A stretch of 9,032 bases of DNA from an uncultured Lysobacterales bacterium (lineage in GTDB: Bacteria > Pseudomonadota > Gammaproteobacteria > Xanthomonadales > Xanthomonadaceae): NCBI GenBank assembly GCA_946886865.1, contig CAMPJI010000091.1:1-9032 (forward strand), given 5' to 3'. Below, one piece after another: positions 6,293-9,032 of the stretch; positions within the stretch are counted from its first letter, which is position 1, and every line of letters starts with the position of its first letter. A model generated the notes under the pieces. The model searched no databases. It was given only the letters and a program-made list of their open reading frames with translations, and had not been told where the DNA came from. Position numbers and translations under genes: made by a program.

Positions 6293-7297
6293 ATGGAACC
6301 TGCCCTGAAACAGCGCCTGATCGGTGCGGCCGTTCTGGTCGCGCTGGCGGTGATCTTCCTGCCCATGCTGATCAAGGGCCCGGCGCCGGAGAGCGGGATG
6401 TCGGATGTCTCGCTGGACGTCCCGGCTCCGCCGGGCGACGGCGGCATGGAGACGCGCGAGCTGCCGCTGCTGGCCCCGGGCGATGCGCCCGCGGGCGGCG
6501 CGCTGGGGCTGCCGCCGGGGCAGGCCGAAGACGGCCGCCTGCCGACCGTCGACACCACCACGGGCGAAGGCGGCGGCCAGGGCGACATGATGCCGGCGCC
6601 CACGGCGGGCGGCGATTACGCCGTCAGCTTCGGCAGCTACGCCAGCACCGGCGATGCCGCGCGGGTGGTCGAGGCGCTGCGGAGCTCGCAGCTGCCGGGC
6701 TACCAGGAGCGCGTCGAAGGCCGCGACGGCCGCACCACCCATCGCGTGCGCGTCGGACCGTACGCCAGCCGTGCCGATGCCGAGGCGGCCCGCCTGCGCG
6801 CCGCGCACGTGCGCGACGACGTCGGCTCCCAGGTGGTCGCACTCGATGCCGGTGACCCGCCCCGTGAACCGGCATCCGCATCAACACCGGCAGCCGCTAC
6901 CACGACTGGCACCGTCAATCAGGAGCCGCTCGCTGCGAACGCGCCGGCCCCCAAGCCGGAGCCGAAGCCGGCCACGCCCAAGCCTGCTGCGCCTGACCCC
7001 GAGCCGGTGGCCGCGGCCGCCGAGCCCGCGCCGCCGGCGCCGTCCAGGCCGGCCGCCGCGGATGTCGGCTTCGCGGTGCAGCTGGGCGCCTTCAGCAACG
7101 CGGCCGAAGCCGGCAAGCTGCGCGACCGCGTACGCGCGCTGGGCTTCGGTGCGTTCACCGAGCAGGTCAACACCGACAAGGGCACCCTCAACCGTGTGTT
7201 GGCCGGCCCCGTTGCCAGCCGCGAGCAGGCCGAGCAGCTGAAGTCGCAGGTCGCCGCGCGCACCGGCATCACCGGCCTGGTCCGCTCGCACCCCTGA
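6293..7297 (+). CDS. Membrane-anchored protein with two SPOR domains (DedD position)
   Basis: The 334-residue protein has a short cytoplasmic start (MEPALKQR), one membrane helix (about 9-27) and a long periplasmic part. A proline/glycine-rich stretch (28-106) leads to a first SPOR-like domain (107-185, YAVSFGSYAS ... RVRVGPYASRADAE). A low-complexity Pro/Ala/Lys/Glu linker (186-256, with KPEPKP repeats) follows. The second SPOR domain (257-333, FAVQLGAFSN ... RVLAGPVASREQAE) ends the protein. SPOR domains bind denuded glycan strands and direct proteins to the division septum. The gene occupies the position of dedD between folC and cvpA, but E. coli DedD has only one SPOR domain, so dedD is not assigned as the symbol. 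ATG 6293 is chosen because the basic residues and membrane helix follow at once; the upstream reading frame overlaps folC. The ribosome binding site is weak. Confidence 0.88.
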   Translation: MEPALKQRLIGAAVLVALAVIFLPMLIKGPAPESGMSDVSLDVPAPPGDGGMETRELPLLAPGDAPAGGALGLPPGQAEDGRLPTVDTTTGEGGGQGDMMPAPTAGGDYAVSFGSYASTGDAARVVEALRSSQLPGYQERVEGRDGRTTHRVRVGPYASRADAEAARLRAAHVRDDVGSQVVALDAGDPPREPASASTPAAATTTGTVNQEPLAANAPAPKPEPKPATPKPAAPDPEPVAAAAEPAPPAPSRPAAADVGFAVQLGAFSNAAEAGKLRDRVRALGFGAFTEQVNTDKGTLNRVLAGPVASREQAEQLKSQVAARTGITGLVRSHP

Positions 7298-7358
7298 TGG
7301 GCGGTGCGCGCGCGCTCCGCAAGTCACCGCCGCGCCATGCGGGCTGGACCGGTCGACG

Positions 7359-7964
7359 ATGACCGCGCTGGACTGGGTGCTGCTGGCGATCGTCGCGGTG
7401 TCGGCGCTGCTGGGTGTGATGCGCGGCCTGATCGGCGTACTGGCCTCGCTGGCGGCCTGGATCCTCGCCGGGTGGGCCGCGTTCCATTTCGGCGGCCAGG
7501 CGGCGTGGATGCTGTCGGGCGGCGATGCGCCCAGCACCGGACAGTTGCTGGCGGGTTATGCGCTGAGCTTCCTGGCGGTCATGGTGGTGGTCGGGCTGGT
7601 GGGCTGGACTGTGCGCCGGCTGGTGCATTCGGTCGGGCTGTCCGGGCTGGATCGGATGCTGGGGCTGGGGATCGGCGTTGCCCGCGGTGCGTTCGTCGCC
7701 TGCGCACTGGTGCTGCTGCTGGGCCTGACGACGATGCCCCGGGAGCCGGAATGGCAGCAGTCGCGGGTGGTGCCGGTCTTCGTGCCGGGTGCGCAGTGGA
7801 TGCGCGGCTGGCTGCCCGACTGGGTGGCCGAGCAGGTGGATTTCCGGAGCGGCGGCGCCATGTCACTGGATGGCATGCCGCTCCAGCGCGAGCCGGCGCT
7901 GCCGGTGCCGCCTGCCGCCGGTGACAACCGCCCGGTGGCGCGACCCGGCGACGGCCGCTCTTGA
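7359..7964 (+). CDS. cvpA: CvpA family inner-membrane protein
   Basis: The 201-residue protein has four predicted membrane helices at about 4-20, 24-43, 63-85 and 104-124, then a soluble tail rich in proline and charged residues (125-201). The family signatures RGLIG (22-26) and LDRMLGLGIGVARG (97-110) are present. CvpA was named for its role in colicin V production in E. coli and is linked to envelope stress tolerance; its biochemical activity is not firmly known. It lies directly before purF, its usual neighbour, and 61 bp after the SPOR gene. The ATG at 7359 begins the first helix (TALDWVLLAIV), as expected, although the ribosome binding site is weak. The tail after residue 160 shows no motif that I recognise. 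Confidence 0.92.
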   Translation: MTALDWVLLAIVAVSALLGVMRGLIGVLASLAAWILAGWAAFHFGGQAAWMLSGGDAPSTGQLLAGYALSFLAVMVVVGLVGWTVRRLVHSVGLSGLDRMLGLGIGVARGAFVACALVLLLGLTTMPREPEWQQSRVVPVFVPGAQWMRGWLPDWVAEQVDFRSGGAMSLDGMPLQREPALPVPPAAGDNRPVARPGDGRS

Positions 7965-7971
7965 ACACACG

Positions 7972-7992
7972 GTCCGGCGGCGTTCGCCGGAC
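7972..7992 (+). terminator. Hairpin in the cvpA-purF gap
   Basis: GTCCGGCG (7972-7979) and CGCCGGAC (7985-7992) form a perfect 8-bp stem with a GCGTT loop, 7 bases after the cvpA stop codon and 31 bases before purF. Only TTC follows, so it lacks the T-run of a full intrinsic terminator. It may be a partial terminator, an attenuator or an mRNA stability element that uncouples purF from cvpA. Confidence 0.45.
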
Positions 7993-8023
7993 TTCATGAA
8001 TCGCTAAACGCAGGGCTTATTCC

Positions 8024-9032
8024 ATGTGCGGGATCATCGGCATCGTCGGCCATAACGACGTGGCGGCGCAGCTCTATGACGGCCTGACGGTGCTGCAGCA
8101 CCGCGGCCAGGACGCCGCGGGCATCGCGACCGCGCACGGCACCAAGCTGCGCGTGCACAAGGGCAACGGCCTGGTCAGCGACGTGTTCGACGAGCACGCC
8201 ATGCAGGTGTTGCAGGGCCACCTGGGCATCGGCCACTGCCGCTACCCGACCGCCGGCAGCGAAGGCAACGACGAGGCGCAGCCGTTCTACGTCAACTCGC
8301 CCTTCGGCATCGTGCTGGCGCACAACGGCAACCTGATCAACACCGAGGCCCTGCAGCGCGAGGTGTTCGAGCAGGACCGCCGCAACGTCAGCACCGAGTC
8401 CGACTCCGAAGTGCTGCTCAACGTGTTCGCCCACGAGCTGGACGAGCAGGGCAGCCTGTCGGTGGACGCCACCCTCAACGCGATCGAAGGCACCCACCGC
8501 CGTTGCGTCGGCGGCTATGCCGTGGTGGCGGCGGTGCTGGGCCTGGGCCTGGTCGCCTTCCGCGACCCGCACGGCATCCGCCCGCTGGTGATCGGCAAGC
8601 GCAGCAGCGACGGCCGCGACGAGTACGCGGTGGCGTCGGAGTCGGTGGCGCTGGACCTGCTGGGCTACGAGCGCGTGCGCGACGTGCGCCCGGGCGAGGG
8701 CCTGGTCGTCACCACCGACGGCGTGCTGCACACGCGCCAGTGCGTGGAGCCGCGCACCCATACGCCGTGCATTTTCGAGTACGTCTACTTCGCGCGGCCC
8801 GACTCGATGATGGACGACGTCTCGGTGCACAAGGCGCGCATGCGCATGGGCCAGACGCTGGGCGAGAAGATCCAGCGGCTGCGGCCGGACCACGACATCG
8901 ACGTGGTCATCCCGATCCCCGACACCTCGCGCGATTCCGCGCTGGAGATCGCCAACGTGCTGGGCGTGAAGTACCGCGAGGGCTTCATCAAGAACCGCTA
9001 CGTCGGCCGCACCTTCATCATGCCGGGGCAGG
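8024..9032 (+). CDS. purF: Amidophosphoribosyltransferase (glutamine PRPP amidotransferase), 3' end cut by window
   Basis: PurF transfers ammonia from glutamine to PRPP, giving phosphoribosylamine, the committed step of purine synthesis. The first 336 residues of about 490-500 are present. The protein begins MCGIIGIVG, so Cys2 becomes the N-terminal nucleophile after methionine removal, with no propeptide. The Ntn glutaminase domain shows QHRGQDAAG (25-33), Arg73 in CRYPTAG, Asn101-Gly102 in AHNGNL and Asp127 in ESDSE. The phosphoribosyltransferase domain begins near 250 ([11 protein letters not shown]) and includes VIPIPDTSR (295-303). The flexible loop that closes over PRPP ([11 protein letters not shown]) is cut at its end, and the PRPP-binding VDDSIVRG-type motif lies outside. 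AGGG at 8012-8015, eight bases before ATG 8024, supports the start. No PurR-like operator was recognised upstream. Confidence 0.97.
   Translation, partial: MCGIIGIVGHNDVAAQLYDGLTVLQHRGQDAAGIATAHGTKLRVHKGNGLVSDVFDEHAMQVLQGHLGIGHCRYPTAGSEGNDEAQPFYVNSPFGIVLAHNGNLINTEALQREVFEQDRRNVSTESDSEVLLNVFAHELDEQGSLSVDATLNAIEGTHRRCVGGYAVVAAVLGLGLVAFRDPHGIRPLVIGKRSSDGRDEYAVASESVALDLLGYERVRDVRPGEGLVVTTDGVLHTRQCVEPRTHTPCIFEYVYFARPDSMMDDVSVHKARMRMGQTLGEKIQRLRPDHDIDVVIPIPDTSRDSALEIANVLGVKYREGFIKNRYVGRTFIMPGQ

Noticed and set aside
5420..6808. 462-codon minus-strand frame across folC and the SPOR gene
   Set aside because: It is extremely Arg/Pro/Ala-rich with no domain motif and is explained by the GC-rich complement of real genes.
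6936..7050. Repetitive Pro/Ala/Lys-coding tract as a tandem DNA repeat
   Set aside because: Units are irregular and explained by the flexible linker between SPOR domains; there is no exact DNA-level repeat of useful length.
7300..7331. 7-bp inverted repeat (GGCGGTG / CACCGCC) between the SPOR gene and cvpA
   Set aside because: It is short, has an 18-base loop and no T-run; expected by chance in sequence of this composition.
8000..8015. CGCTAAACGC before purF as a PurR operator
   Set aside because: It lacks the palindromic ACGCAAACGTTTGCGT-type pattern and only loosely resembles one half-site.

Overview
The window looks like a chromosomal housekeeping segment from a GC-rich gammaproteobacterium, most likely a member of the Xanthomonadaceae/Lysobacteraceae (Lysobacter, Luteimonas, Pseudoxanthomonas, Xanthomonas group). 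Three things point there. Codon third positions are strongly GC. There is a secreted S46 dipeptidyl-peptidase of the type known from Pseudoxanthomonas. The right half carries the gammaproteobacterial order folC - SPOR protein (dedD position) - cvpA - purF. This assignment is inference from gene content; there is no rRNA or other decisive marker.

Layout. At the left edge is the first part of a leftward gene whose 17 visible residues resemble the start of L-threonine 3-dehydrogenase. A 127-bp divergent promoter region separates it from a complete rightward S46 peptidase (178-2337), which ends at a textbook intrinsic terminator. A 241-bp gap with an 11-bp inverted repeat and an inner hairpin then leads into serA (2579-4141). 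A histidine-phosphatase-family gene follows (4259-4900), then folC (4954-6210), a membrane-anchored protein with two SPOR domains (6293-7297), cvpA (7359-7964) and purF (8024 to the right edge, incomplete). From serA to purF everything reads rightward with gaps of about 50-120 bp. A perfect TATAAT box before the SPOR gene suggests at least one internal promoter. The longest gene-free stretch is 2338-2578, so no gap exceeds 300 bp.

How the genes fit together. SerA starts serine synthesis, and the neighbouring phosphatase resembles metal-independent phosphoserine phosphatases, so the pair could cover two of the three steps to serine. Serine feeds glycine and one-carbon folate, FolC makes and polyglutamylates the folate, and PurF commits PRPP to purine synthesis, which consumes glycine and formyl-folate. 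The SPOR protein (division/peptidoglycan) and CvpA (inner-membrane protein) are usual companions of folC and purF rather than part of that pathway. The S46 peptidase is an independent unit for periplasmic peptide breakdown.

I found no mobile element, CRISPR array, RNA gene or defence system, and no convincing evidence of a previously undescribed system. The points most worth checking are the serA-phosphatase pairing next to folC/purF, the structured serA leader, the tandem SPOR domains, and several hairpins in the short gaps.
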